The position numbers and the translations under genes are program-made. The notes below the pieces were generated by a model. The model did no database searches. It saw nothing but the letters and a program-made list of their open reading frames with translations, and was not told where the DNA came from. A stretch of DNA of 10,566 nt from CAZXNF01 sp050741255 (GTDB lineage: Bacteria; Pseudomonadota; Gammaproteobacteria; Burkholderiales; SG8-41), in contig JBOIEQ010000147.1 of the NCBI GenBank assembly GCA_050741255.1, forward strand, positions 1 to 10,566, given 5' to 3'. This document shows positions 1 to 6,888 of this stretch, in pieces; within the stretch, counting starts at the first letter, position 1, and the number at the start of each line of letters is the position of its first letter.

Positions 1-322
1 CCGCGTCGCCGAGTTTGCTGTGGTCCTCGAAGGCGTAGCCGCGGGCGGCGATCTCATGCCCGTCCTTCACCGCGGCTTCCACCACGCCCGGATTGTTCTC
101 GGCGTCGAGCGCCGGCACGAAACACGGCGTTTTAAGGCCATGCGCGCGGAACACGTCGAACAGGCGCCAGGCGCCGGCGCGCATGCCGTAGCGGCCATAG
201 GAAAAGCGGCCGTAGAGGTTTTCCTTGGCGGTCTCGTGGAGATCGACCGATTCGGCGTCGAAATTCACCGTCACGACGACACCGCAGGTCTTGCCATCCG
301 GCCAGACAGAAGTTGCGCTCAT
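1..322 (-). CDS. NodB-fold polysaccharide deacetylase-like protein, C-terminus outside window
   Basis: Only the first 107 codons are in the window; the gene runs off the left edge. The ATG at 322-320 overlaps the TGA of the upstream deacetylase gene (ATGA), with a purine-rich AGGGGG about 8 bases before it, so the two are probably translationally coupled. The protein aligns with that neighbour over its whole visible length: WPDG/WPEG at the start, TVNFD at 18-22 against TVDFD, FVPALDAE against FVPGYDAE, and GHEIAARGYAFE against GFEVAAHGYLHE. It is therefore a tandem paralogue of the polysaccharide deacetylase / PuuE-allantoinase-like family (deformed TIM barrel, hydrolysis of amide bonds). 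Oddity: the usual first Asp is Asn20, and the two metal His positions are Arg94 and Phe98; only Asp22 is kept. It may be a metal-independent hydrolase, as reported for PuuE, or a non-catalytic partner. Family call is firm; activity is unknown. Confidence 0.85.
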   Translation of the reverse strand, partial: MSATSVWPDGKTCGVVVTVNFDAESVDLHETAKENLYGRFSYGRYGMRAGAWRLFDVFRAHGLKTPCFVPALDAENNPGVVEAAVKDGHEIAARGYAFEDHSKLGDA

Positions 323-1131
323 TCGAACGCCCCCTGGTTGGCGAGGCACCAGCGCGCGAATTCCTGCAGGCTGTAGAAACGCACGCCCTCGAACTGCTTG
401 ATGTAGCGGATCAGGTCTTCCACGATCCGCGCCCGCGACGGGATGCCGGAACCCCAGCCGCTGCGCGGATGGAAGGTCAGCATGAAAAAGCCGTCTTCCG
501 CGTACAGCGAGTCGAACTCCTGCTTCCACTGCGTGAGCACCTCCGACGCCGGGGTCATGCTGAACTTGAACCACGGGAAGTCGTCGAGGCTGTAGGTGTT
601 GTTCGGGATCTCCACCATGTCGGTGAGGCGCACGCCGTCGATGCGCGCCATGTAGGGGAGGTCGAAATCCTTGTCGCTGGAGTCGTAGAGGTAGCCCAGC
701 TTCTTCAGCACCCGCATCGTACGCGCGGTCTTGCGCCCGGAAGGCGAACGCCAGCCGACCGGGGCCGTGCCCGTGAGGTCGGTCAGGATGCGGTGCGTGC
801 GGGTCAGCAGTTCCTCTTCCTCGTCGCCCAGTTCCCAGCCTTCGTGCAGGTAGCCGTGCGCCGCCACCTCGAAGCCGCGGCGATGGATTTCCTTGACCGT
901 GTCTGGGTAATACTCCGCGTCATAGCCCGGCACGAAGAAGGTCGAGGGGATGCCGTGCTTCTCGAACAGGTCCATGTAGCGCGGAATGCCGCGCCGTGCC
1001 GAGTAACGGCCCCAGGAATTGACGCCCAGCGGCCGCAGCTTGCGGCCGATTTCGTGCGAGGGCCCGTCGAAATCCACCGTGATCATGCACGCACAGCGCA
1101 CGCCCTCGGGCCATTTGAATTTACCGCGCAT
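319..1131 (-). CDS. Polysaccharide deacetylase / PuuE-like amide hydrolase
   Basis: A complete 270-residue protein of the NodB homology superfamily, whose members hydrolyse acetamido groups in sugars or, in the PuuE/imidase branch, cyclic amides and ureides. No signal peptide is visible, which favours a cytoplasmic small-molecule amide hydrolase over a cell-wall enzyme. Motifs in order: TVDFDG with Asp20 and Asp22 (motif 1); AHGYLHE with His92 and His96 (H-x3-H metal motif 2); GWRSPSG at 127-132 (R-x-P motif 3); YDSS at 149-152; LTFHP with His221 near the C-terminus. All the canonical metal and catalytic positions are therefore present. The start ATG at 1131 overlaps the 3' end of the C45 gene by 11 bases and has a GAGG-like sequence upstream; its stop overlaps the next gene by 4 bases. 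It is the middle gene of a coupled three-gene operon. The substrate is unknown. Confidence 0.9.
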   Translation of the reverse strand: MRGKFKWPEGVRCACMITVDFDGPSHEIGRKLRPLGVNSWGRYSARRGIPRYMDLFEKHGIPSTFFVPGYDAEYYPDTVKEIHRRGFEVAAHGYLHEGWELGDEEEELLTRTHRILTDLTGTAPVGWRSPSGRKTARTMRVLKKLGYLYDSSDKDFDLPYMARIDGVRLTDMVEIPNNTYSLDDFPWFKFSMTPASEVLTQWKQEFDSLYAEDGFFMLTFHPRSGWGSGIPSRARIVEDLIRYIKQFEGVRFYSLQEFARWCLANQGAFE

Positions 1132-2248
1132 TCACCACCCTCACCTTCTTGCCATCCTTTTCCGGCAGCCGCACCGGCACGTATTTCGACCGCGTGGGTT
1201 GCCCCGCCGCGACATGCATCACTTCGGCGTCGAGATCAAAGACCAGCGACGCGATCGTCATCGTCGGTTCCGCACCCGCATACTCATGCGGGTAGCGGCA
1301 GATCGAGCGCGGCGCGCCGAACTCGTCCTTCAGCACCGCCTTCACGTCGTCCACCGTGATCGAACCGATCTTCGGTTCCAGCAATTGCCGTGCCCGGAAA
1401 TCGCGGTAGACGCTGTCGCCGGTGTAATACTTGGCGACACCAGTGGCCTGCGCAACCGGCGACTGGAAATGGTTCGCGTGCGTCAGCAGTCCGCGCTCCG
1501 GATACACCATGTAGACGTGGTCGGGCGTGGTCTCGAAGTCGATGCCCACGCCGTCGCGGTGCGCGATCACGTAATTGCCGGAAGCGCCGCGCGGCGACTT
1601 GACCAGCGTGTCGATGGCTTCATAGTAATGGCGCGAATTGAGGATGCGCCGCCGCAGGATGGGGATGGGCACGCCCACCCGTCCCTTGTCCTCGTTGGAG
1701 ACCAGCAGGTTGCCGCAGACGACGATGCCGTGCTCATTGAAGCCGTCGCGGCCCACCATGCCCGCTTCCACGATCAGCGACAGCGCCGGCTTGCCCTTCT
1801 GCTTCACGCGCAGCACCACGACCGCGTCGACCGTGGGATCGCGCCAGTCCCAGTTCTTGCCGATGATGACGCCGCCGCCCCTGGTGGCCTCGGGCAGCGC
1901 GATGATCGTGGTGCATTCCGTCGCCGGCTTCGTACCGGCAAGCGAACCGTACAGCAGTTCGGTGCGGCAATTGACCGCCACGATGTCTTCCAGCTTCTGC
2001 TGCGCACCCACGGCGATGCCGCGGATTTCCGCCATGATGCCGGCGTCGAGCGCCTCGATCTGCGCGGCGTACGCCCGCGCGCGCTCGCGCACCTCCTCGA
2101 GGGACAGTTTCGCCTGGCGGCTGAACGCGGACAGGTAGATCTCGATGGTGCGCGCGACGCGGTCGGCGGCCTGTTCGCCATACTGCTCGCCGCACTCGTG
2201 CGCGTCGCCTTCGATGCTGTAAACGGGAAAGGGCTTGTAGGTCGTCAC
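1121..2248 (-). CDS. C45-family autoproteolytic acyltransferase/hydrolase (penicillin acyltransferase-like)
   Basis: The 375-residue product resembles acyl-CoA:6-aminopenicillanate acyltransferase (peptidase family C45, Ntn-hydrolase fold). Members cleave themselves in front of a Cys, which then becomes the N-terminal nucleophile for amide hydrolysis or acyl transfer. Visible support: EGDAHECGEQYG near the start; the TECTT motif with candidate nucleophile Cys112, matching the GCTT context of the fungal enzyme's Cys103; GKNWDW at about 130-135; the LTHANHF stretch; and R-x3-R downstream of it. Length fits the family. I chose the GTG at 2248-2246 because a strong GGAGG lies at 2259-2255, 6 bases upstream; the TTG at 2278 has no such site. 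It is the first gene of the minus operon and divergent from the amidohydrolase pair. No signal peptide is seen. The bacterial members are mostly uncharacterised, so beta-lactam activity should not be assumed. Confidence 0.88.
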   Translation of the reverse strand: MTTYKPFPVYSIEGDAHECGEQYGEQAADRVARTIEIYLSAFSRQAKLSLEEVRERARAYAAQIEALDAGIMAEIRGIAVGAQQKLEDIVAVNCRTELLYGSLAGTKPATECTTIIALPEATRGGGVIIGKNWDWRDPTVDAVVVLRVKQKGKPALSLIVEAGMVGRDGFNEHGIVVCGNLLVSNEDKGRVGVPIPILRRRILNSRHYYEAIDTLVKSPRGASGNYVIAHRDGVGIDFETTPDHVYMVYPERGLLTHANHFQSPVAQATGVAKYYTGDSVYRDFRARQLLEPKIGSITVDDVKAVLKDEFGAPRSICRYPHEYAGAEPTMTIASLVFDLDAEVMHVAAGQPTRSKYVPVRLPEKDGKKVRVVNAR

Positions 2249-2454
2249 CACACACCTCCGACTGCGAATCCGGTCCAAAGCGCGACGCCGCCGGGACGGC
2301 CGAGGCCGTGCGACGCCCGTTCATGCCTTTCGGAACCCTTCGATGATACACACGGCCGCGCGGCGGCGGAACATCCCGGCAGACGAATGAGCGGTGCAAC
2401 CGCGTGTGGTGCTATATTTTGGGCTTCCCCCGTTTCCCCTCGCAGGATTCCGCC
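2249..2454. promoter_or_regulatory. Divergent control region between C45 operon and amidohydrolase pair
   Basis: These 206 bases contain no credible gene. On the plus strand TATATT at 2413-2418 is a fair -10 candidate, about 37 bases before the amidohydrolase ATG, but no good -35 lies at the right distance. On the minus strand TATCAT (plus coordinates 2343-2348) is a -10 candidate for the C45 operon, again with a poor -35. Inverted 7-mers GGCCGTG (2304-2310) and CACGGCC (2351-2357) are 40 bases apart and may be chance in such GC-rich DNA. Both transcription units must start from here unless they are read through from outside, so shared regulation is plausible. No regulator gene is in the window. 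Confidence 0.4.
2255..2259 (-). promoter_or_regulatory. Ribosome binding site of the C45 gene
   Basis: GGAGG reads on the minus strand at 2259-2255, 6 bases before the GTG at 2248. It decides the start: the alternative upstream TTG would put this site inside the coding region, while a GTG at 2251 would be only 3 bases away. Confidence 0.75.
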
Positions 2455-4131
2455 ATGGCGCTCGACCTTCTCATCAAAAACGGCACCGTTGTGGACGGCA
2501 CCGGCGCACCACGCCGGCGCGCGGACATCGGCATCAAGGACGGCCGCATCGTCGAAGTCGGTGCCGTCAAGGATGCCGCGCGCGAGACCGTGGATGCCGA
2601 CGGCCTCATTGTCTGCCCCGGGTTCGTCGACCCGCACACGCACTACGACGCACAGATTTCCTGGGATCCCCTGCTGAACAGCTCCTCCGAGCACGGCGTC
2701 ACCACCATCGTGATGGGCAACTGCGGGGTCGGTGTCGCGCCCTGCCGCCCGACGGACCACGACCGCGTGATCGAGGATCTCATCAACGTCGAAGGCATGT
2801 CGAAATCGGTTCTGGAGGAAGGCATCCAGTGGCAGTGGGACAGCTTCACCGACTACCTCGACATGGCCGGTCGCCAGGACTGCGCGCTCAACCGCGCCTT
2901 TCTGGTGCCGCTGTCGCCGCTGCGCACCTACGTAATGGGCGGCGACGCCAGCGAGCGCGGCGCCACCCCTGAAGAGACGCAGGTCATCAAGGGTTTGCTG
3001 CAGGCCGCCATGAACGCCGGCGCGTCGGGCTTCAGTTCCTCCAACAACCGGTCGCAGATCGGCTACCAGGGCAAGCCCTTCGCCGCGCGCATGACGAGCA
3101 AGGACGAATACACCGCCTATTGCGGCGTGCTGAAGCAGGCGGGCCGCGGCGTGGTTCAGATCGCGGTGACCAATCGCTTCGCCACGCTGGCGGATGACGA
3201 ATACGAACTGCTCGACCACCTGATCACGCAGAGCGGCCGCAACGTGACATGGATTTCGCTTCTGAACGATCCCAACAAGGCCAACGGCTGCCGCGACGTG
3301 CTGGACAAATGCGCGCCCCTCATCGCGCGCGGCTGCGCGCCGCAGATGCTGATCCGCCCGATGCTCCGCGAATTCACCCTCATCAAGCCCTACCCCTTCA
3401 TGGAGCTGCAGTCGGCGGGCCGCGTGTTCAACCAGACACCGGACGCGCAGAAAAAAATCTACGCCGAGCCGGCGTTCCGCGCGGCAGTCAAGGCAGAGCT
3501 GGCCGAAGGCCGCCGCTTCACCGGCCAGCCGCCGAAAACCATCATCTGCAAGGTCGGCAATCCGGCGCTGCGCGGTTTGGAGATGCGCACGGTCGGCGAG
3601 GTGGCCGCCGAACGCAACAAGGACCCGCTCGACACCCTCCTCGACATCTCCCTCGAGGACAATCTCGAGACGCTGTTCGCCTATGAGCGCGGCAACAGCG
3701 ACCGCAAGCAGATCGCCGACATGTTGCGCGACCCGCGCACCATGATCGGGCTCGCCGACGGCGGCGCGCACGTGGACATGCTGTACGAAGCGGGCTATCC
3801 CACTTTCCTGCTTTCGCACTGGGTGCGCGACCAGCAGACGCTGACGCTCGAACACGCGATCCAGCGCATCACTTCGGAGCCGGCGGATTTCTTCGGCCTG
3901 CAGGACCGCGGCCGCCTCGCGCCGGGCCAGGGCGCCGATGTCGTCCTCTTCGACGAACAGGCCATCGGTTCGCCGGAACGCGGCGCCTTCATCTACGACC
4001 TGCCCACCGGCGCCGGACGCCTGCACGCCAAGGCGCAGGGCATCGCGCGCGTCATCGTCAACGGCAGCACGCTCTACCGCGACGGCCAGCCGACCGGCGA
4101 AAGGACTGGCACGATCGTCAGTTCCCGTTAA
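2455..4131 (+). CDS. D-aminoacylase-like amidohydrolase, first copy
   Basis: A complete 558-residue amidohydrolase-superfamily protein (TIM barrel flanked by a small beta-sandwich formed by both ends). Relatives are usually annotated N-acyl-D-amino-acid deacylase. Motifs: LIKNGTVVDGTG at the start; GFVDPHTH with metal-type His61 and His63; MGNCGVG with Cys90, the position of the bridging Cys of characterised D-aminoacylases; GLADGGAH with Asp435 as the likely general base and His439; and a C-terminal GRLAPGQGADVVLFD strand. The ATG at 2455 is preceded by AGGA at 2444-2447, 7 bases away; a GTG at 2404 is in frame but would overlap the -10 candidate. No signal peptide, so probably cytoplasmic. 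The His residues expected in the HMR and SHHK motifs of the Alcaligenes enzyme appear replaced (FAARMTSKDE, VTNRFATL), so the metal site and substrate may differ. A tandem paralogue starts 32 bases downstream. Confidence 0.9.
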   Translation: MALDLLIKNGTVVDGTGAPRRRADIGIKDGRIVEVGAVKDAARETVDADGLIVCPGFVDPHTHYDAQISWDPLLNSSSEHGVTTIVMGNCGVGVAPCRPTDHDRVIEDLINVEGMSKSVLEEGIQWQWDSFTDYLDMAGRQDCALNRAFLVPLSPLRTYVMGGDASERGATPEETQVIKGLLQAAMNAGASGFSSSNNRSQIGYQGKPFAARMTSKDEYTAYCGVLKQAGRGVVQIAVTNRFATLADDEYELLDHLITQSGRNVTWISLLNDPNKANGCRDVLDKCAPLIARGCAPQMLIRPMLREFTLIKPYPFMELQSAGRVFNQTPDAQKKIYAEPAFRAAVKAELAEGRRFTGQPPKTIICKVGNPALRGLEMRTVGEVAAERNKDPLDTLLDISLEDNLETLFAYERGNSDRKQIADMLRDPRTMIGLADGGAHVDMLYEAGYPTFLLSHWVRDQQTLTLEHAIQRITSEPADFFGLQDRGRLAPGQGADVVLFDEQAIGSPERGAFIYDLPTGAGRLHAKAQGIARVIVNGSTLYRDGQPTGERTGTIVSSR

Positions 4132-4163
4132 TCCAGTCACCACCCGAGGTCCGGAAGGAAGTC

Positions 4164-5846
4164 ATGAGCTACGACGTACTGATCAAGAACGGCACTGTCG
4201 TCGATGGTACCGGCGCCCCCGGCTACGCCGCCGACCTCGCGGTCAAGGACGGCCGTATCCTGGAAATCGGCAAGCCCAAGGGCGACGCCGCGAAAATCAT
4301 CGACGCCGCCGGCCAGGTGGTATGCCCCGGCTTCATTGACCCGCACACGCACTACGATCCGCAGATTTCCTGGGACCGTCTGCTGGAGAGTTCATCCGAG
4401 CACGGCATCACCACCGTGGTTCTCGGCAACTGCGGCGTTGGCGTCGCGCCCTGCCGCCCCGAGCACCACGATCTGCTGTGCCAGGACCTGATCACGGTCG
4501 AAGGCATGGAGGCCGATGTGCTGAAGGCCGGCATCCAGTGGGACTGGGAGACTTTTCCGCAGTACATGGACGCCGCCGAGAAACGCGGCACCGGTCCCAA
4601 TCTCGCCTTCCTGGTGCCGCTCGCGCCCGCCCGCACGTACGTGCTGGGTCTCGAAGGCCCGGACCGCGCCGCGACGGCGGACGAAACGAAAGCCATCACC
4701 CGGCTGCTGACCGAAGCGGTGGACGCCGGCGCCTGGGGCTGGTCCACCACGGCCATCCGTTCCCACGTCGGCTTCCACGGCAAGCCGCTGTCCGCGCGCG
4801 CCGCGAGCCGCGACGAACTGGCTGCCTACGCACAGGTGCTCAAGAAGTCCAAGCGCGGCATCATCGAACTCGCCCTCACCAAACGCTTCGCCAACCTCGA
4901 CGAAGACGAGATGGAACTGCTCGGCTTCCTGCTCGACCACAGCGAGCGACCGGTGACCTGGCTGTCCCTGCACAACCTGACCGAAAAACCGGACGCGGTG
5001 CCGGAAATCCTCGCCAAGGCCGATGCGCTGATCCGCCGCCGCGGCCTGCCGCAGATCCTGACGCGCCCGCTGATCGCCGAACTGACGCTGAAATCGCCGT
5101 TCCAGTTCACCGAAATCGTTGCCGCCAAGGGCATCTTCAACCAGCCGGTCGAGAAGCAGATGCAGCTCTACGGCGACCGCGCGTTCCGCGACGCCTTCCG
5201 CGAGGAACTGAAGCTCGGCCGCAAATTCACCAACCAGGCGCAGAACGTCGGCGTGTTCAAGGCCGCCGATCCGAAGAACGTGGCCTACGAGGGCCGGACC
5301 ATCGGCGAGATTGCCGCGGAGCGCAAGGCCGACCCGCTCGACTGCCTGTTCGATTTCGCCATGTCGGAAAAACTGGAAACCAAGTTCATCCTGCCGCGCG
5401 CCAACACCAACCGCGAACGCATTCCCGAACTGCTGCGTGAATCCGACCGCACGCTGATCGGGCTGTCCGACGGCGGCGCGCACGTCGACATGTTCTGCGA
5501 AGCGGGCTACACCACCTACATGCTGGGCCACTGGGTACGCGAAAAGAAGGCGCTCACGCTGGAACACGCCGTCAAGCGCATGACCTCCGAGCCGGCGGAC
5601 TTCCTGGGCATCGCCGATCGCGGGCGGTTGAAGGCGGGGCTCGCCGCGGACATCGTGGTGTTCGACCCCGCGACGGTGAACTCGCCCACGCGCGGCAGCA
5701 TGGTGTACGACCTGCCGGCGGGCGGCGGACGGCTGGTCGCCAAAGCCAGCGGCGTGGCCAGCGTGATCGTCAACGGCAAACCGCTGTTCGAGAAAGGCAC
5801 GCACACCGGCGCATTCCCCGGCCGCGTGCTGCGGTCGAACGCCTAA
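4164..5846 (+). CDS. D-aminoacylase-like amidohydrolase, second copy
   Basis: The 560-residue product is collinear with the preceding gene, with hardly any gaps and 70 of the first 100 residues identical by hand count, so the two arose by tandem duplication. It keeps GFIDPHTH (His61, His63), LGNCGVG (Cys90) and GLSDGGAH (Asp436, His440), and the C-terminal AADIVVFDPATV strand typical of the superfamily. Like the first copy it lacks recognisable counterparts of the HMR and SHHK histidines (SARAASRDE, LTKRFANL instead). The ATG at 4164 follows a GGAAGGAAG purine run, and the 32-base gap to the first gene favours co-transcription. The middle third, around the predicted substrate pocket, is the more diverged part, which suggests different substrates. 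The stop is 9 bases from the end of the convergent binding-protein gene. A cytoplasmic N-acyl amino acid or cyclic amide hydrolase is the best general guess. Confidence 0.9.
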   Translation: MSYDVLIKNGTVVDGTGAPGYAADLAVKDGRILEIGKPKGDAAKIIDAAGQVVCPGFIDPHTHYDPQISWDRLLESSSEHGITTVVLGNCGVGVAPCRPEHHDLLCQDLITVEGMEADVLKAGIQWDWETFPQYMDAAEKRGTGPNLAFLVPLAPARTYVLGLEGPDRAATADETKAITRLLTEAVDAGAWGWSTTAIRSHVGFHGKPLSARAASRDELAAYAQVLKKSKRGIIELALTKRFANLDEDEMELLGFLLDHSERPVTWLSLHNLTEKPDAVPEILAKADALIRRRGLPQILTRPLIAELTLKSPFQFTEIVAAKGIFNQPVEKQMQLYGDRAFRDAFREELKLGRKFTNQAQNVGVFKAADPKNVAYEGRTIGEIAAERKADPLDCLFDFAMSEKLETKFILPRANTNRERIPELLRESDRTLIGLSDGGAHVDMFCEAGYTTYMLGHWVREKKALTLEHAVKRMTSEPADFLGIADRGRLKAGLAADIVVFDPATVNSPTRGSMVYDLPAGGGRLVAKASGVASVIVNGKPLFEKGTHTGAFPGRVLRSNA

Positions 5847-5859
5847 GGTCGAAGCCTAA
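5833..5859. repeat. Short tandem repeat spanning two convergent stop codons
   Basis: GGTCGAACGCCTAA (5833-5846) is followed directly by GGTCGAAGCCTAA (5847-5859), the same unit with one base missing. The first copy holds the TAA of the second amidohydrolase, and the second copy holds the TAG (CTA on the plus strand) of the minus-strand binding protein. There is no room for a hairpin terminator between these genes. Confidence 0.7.
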
Positions 5860-6824
5860 TCCACGCGTGCGCCCGTCGCCTTGACCACTTTCGCCCATTT
5901 GGCAATCTCGGCACGGACGTGAGCATCGAATGCCGGCGGCGTGCCGACGACGAGCTCCGCGCCCTGCGCCGCGAAGCGCGCCTCGCTGTCGGGCGTCCTG
6001 AGGCCCTTGGCGATTTCGCCCTGCAGGCGGGCGACCGTGGCGGGCGGCGTCCGCGCCGGCACCATCACGCCGTACCAGGCAATGACTTCGTAGCCCGGCA
6101 GGCCCGACTCCGCGATCGTCGGCAGTTCCGGCGCAAACGGCGTGCGTTTGGCACTCGCCACGCCCAGCGCCCGCAGCTTGCCGGCCTTGATCTGCGGCTG
6201 GGCGGAATAGAGGCTGGTGAACAGCAACGACACCTGCCCGCCGAGGAGGTCATTCATCGCCTGGCCGCCCCCTTTATAGGGCACGTGCACCACATCGATG
6301 CCGGCGTTCGTCTTCAGCAACTCCATCGCCAGGTGCGCGGTGGACCCGCTGCCGCCGGACGCGTAGTTGAGTTGCCCCGGCTTCGCCTTCGCCAGCACGA
6401 TCAGCTCCTTCACATTCGCCGCGGGCACGCCAGGGTGCGAAATCAGGACATTGGGCAGGAAAGCCACCAGCGTCACGCCGCTGAAGTCCCGCTGCGGATC
6501 GAACGGCAACTTGGCGTAGAGACTGGCGTTGATCGCATGTGCCGCGCCGGCCATCAGCAGCGTGTAACCATCGGGCACGGCTTTTGCAACGGTTTCCGTA
6601 CCCACGATGCCGCCCGCCCCCGCCCGATTGTCGACGACCACCGGCTGCCCCACCCCTTCCGCCAGCTTCTGGCCGATGATGCGCGCGAGCGCATCGGTCG
6701 CGGCGCCGGGCGGGAACGGCACCACGAAGCGGATCGGCCGGGAAGGATAATCCTGCGCCAAGGCCGCAGATGAGCACAGCAGGAGCGTGACGCACGCCAG
6801 GCGCACGAAAACACGAAGACGCAT
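5856..6824 (-). CDS. TctC/Bug family substrate-binding protein
   Basis: The 322-residue product is a typical Bug (Bordetella uptake gene) / TctC periplasmic solute receptor of tripartite tricarboxylate transporters, which bind small carboxylates, amides or amino acids between two lobes. A signal peptide is clear: basic MRLRVFVR, hydrophobic core, and a probable cut after ALA at residue 23, followed by QDYPSRPIRFVVPFPPG. Family landmarks are PPGAATDALARI, NRAGAGGIVGTE, PDGYTLLMAG, the HVPYKGGG stretch and GYEVIAWYG near the C-terminus. The start at 6824 is fixed by the signal peptide; upstream in-frame starts would add 66 residues antisense to the divergent gene. The Shine-Dalgarno match is weak. 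It is divergent from the next binding protein across 64 bases and convergent with the amidohydrolases. No TctA or TctB membrane gene is nearby, so it probably works with a transporter encoded elsewhere. Confidence 0.93.
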   Translation of the reverse strand: MRLRVFVRLACVTLLLCSSAALAQDYPSRPIRFVVPFPPGAATDALARIIGQKLAEGVGQPVVVDNRAGAGGIVGTETVAKAVPDGYTLLMAGAAHAINASLYAKLPFDPQRDFSGVTLVAFLPNVLISHPGVPAANVKELIVLAKAKPGQLNYASGGSGSTAHLAMELLKTNAGIDVVHVPYKGGGQAMNDLLGGQVSLLFTSLYSAQPQIKAGKLRALGVASAKRTPFAPELPTIAESGLPGYEVIAWYGVMVPARTPPATVARLQGEIAKGLRTPDSEARFAAQGAELVVGTPPAFDAHVRAEIAKWAKVVKATGARVD

Positions 6825-6888
6825 GTTGGTTCCGATTAAAGTGAAATTACCGACCATCCCTGCAAACTTATCATTTTCCGGAGTTGCG
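6825..6888. promoter_or_regulatory. Short divergent promoter region between two binding-protein genes
   Basis: Only 64 bases separate the two divergent starts, and they are clearly AT-richer than the coding DNA. TATCAT at 6869-6874 is a plus-strand -10 candidate, with ATTACC at 6846-6851 as a weak -35 (17-base spacer), but it lies close to the ATG. TTTAAT on the minus strand near 6835-6840 is a -10 candidate for the other gene and would give a very short leader. GGAG at 6880-6883 is a good ribosome binding site, 5 bases before the ATG at 6889. The overlap makes mutual exclusion or shared control likely, but neither promoter is strong by eye. Confidence 0.4.

Noticed and set aside
1121..2248. 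Reading the C45 protein as a beta-lactam biosynthesis or resistance gene
   Set aside because: The family name comes from the fungal penicillin enzyme. Bacterial members are widespread without beta-lactam genes, and nothing else in the window belongs to that pathway.
1019..2677. A 552-codon plus-strand open frame across the C45 gene and the divergent control region
   Set aside because: It is antisense to the C45 protein, which has a nucleophile motif, a good ribosome binding site and operon overlaps. The translation is His- and Arg-rich with no family likeness.
2245..4143. A 632-codon open frame on the minus strand opposite the first amidohydrolase
   Set aside because: It is antisense to a gene with clear family motifs, its translation is rich in Ala, Arg, Val and Gly without recognisable domains, and such long antisense frames are common in GC-rich DNA.
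4392..5804. A 470-codon minus-strand open frame opposite the second amidohydrolase
   Set aside because: Same situation: it mirrors the codon structure of the real gene and has no start signal or domain.
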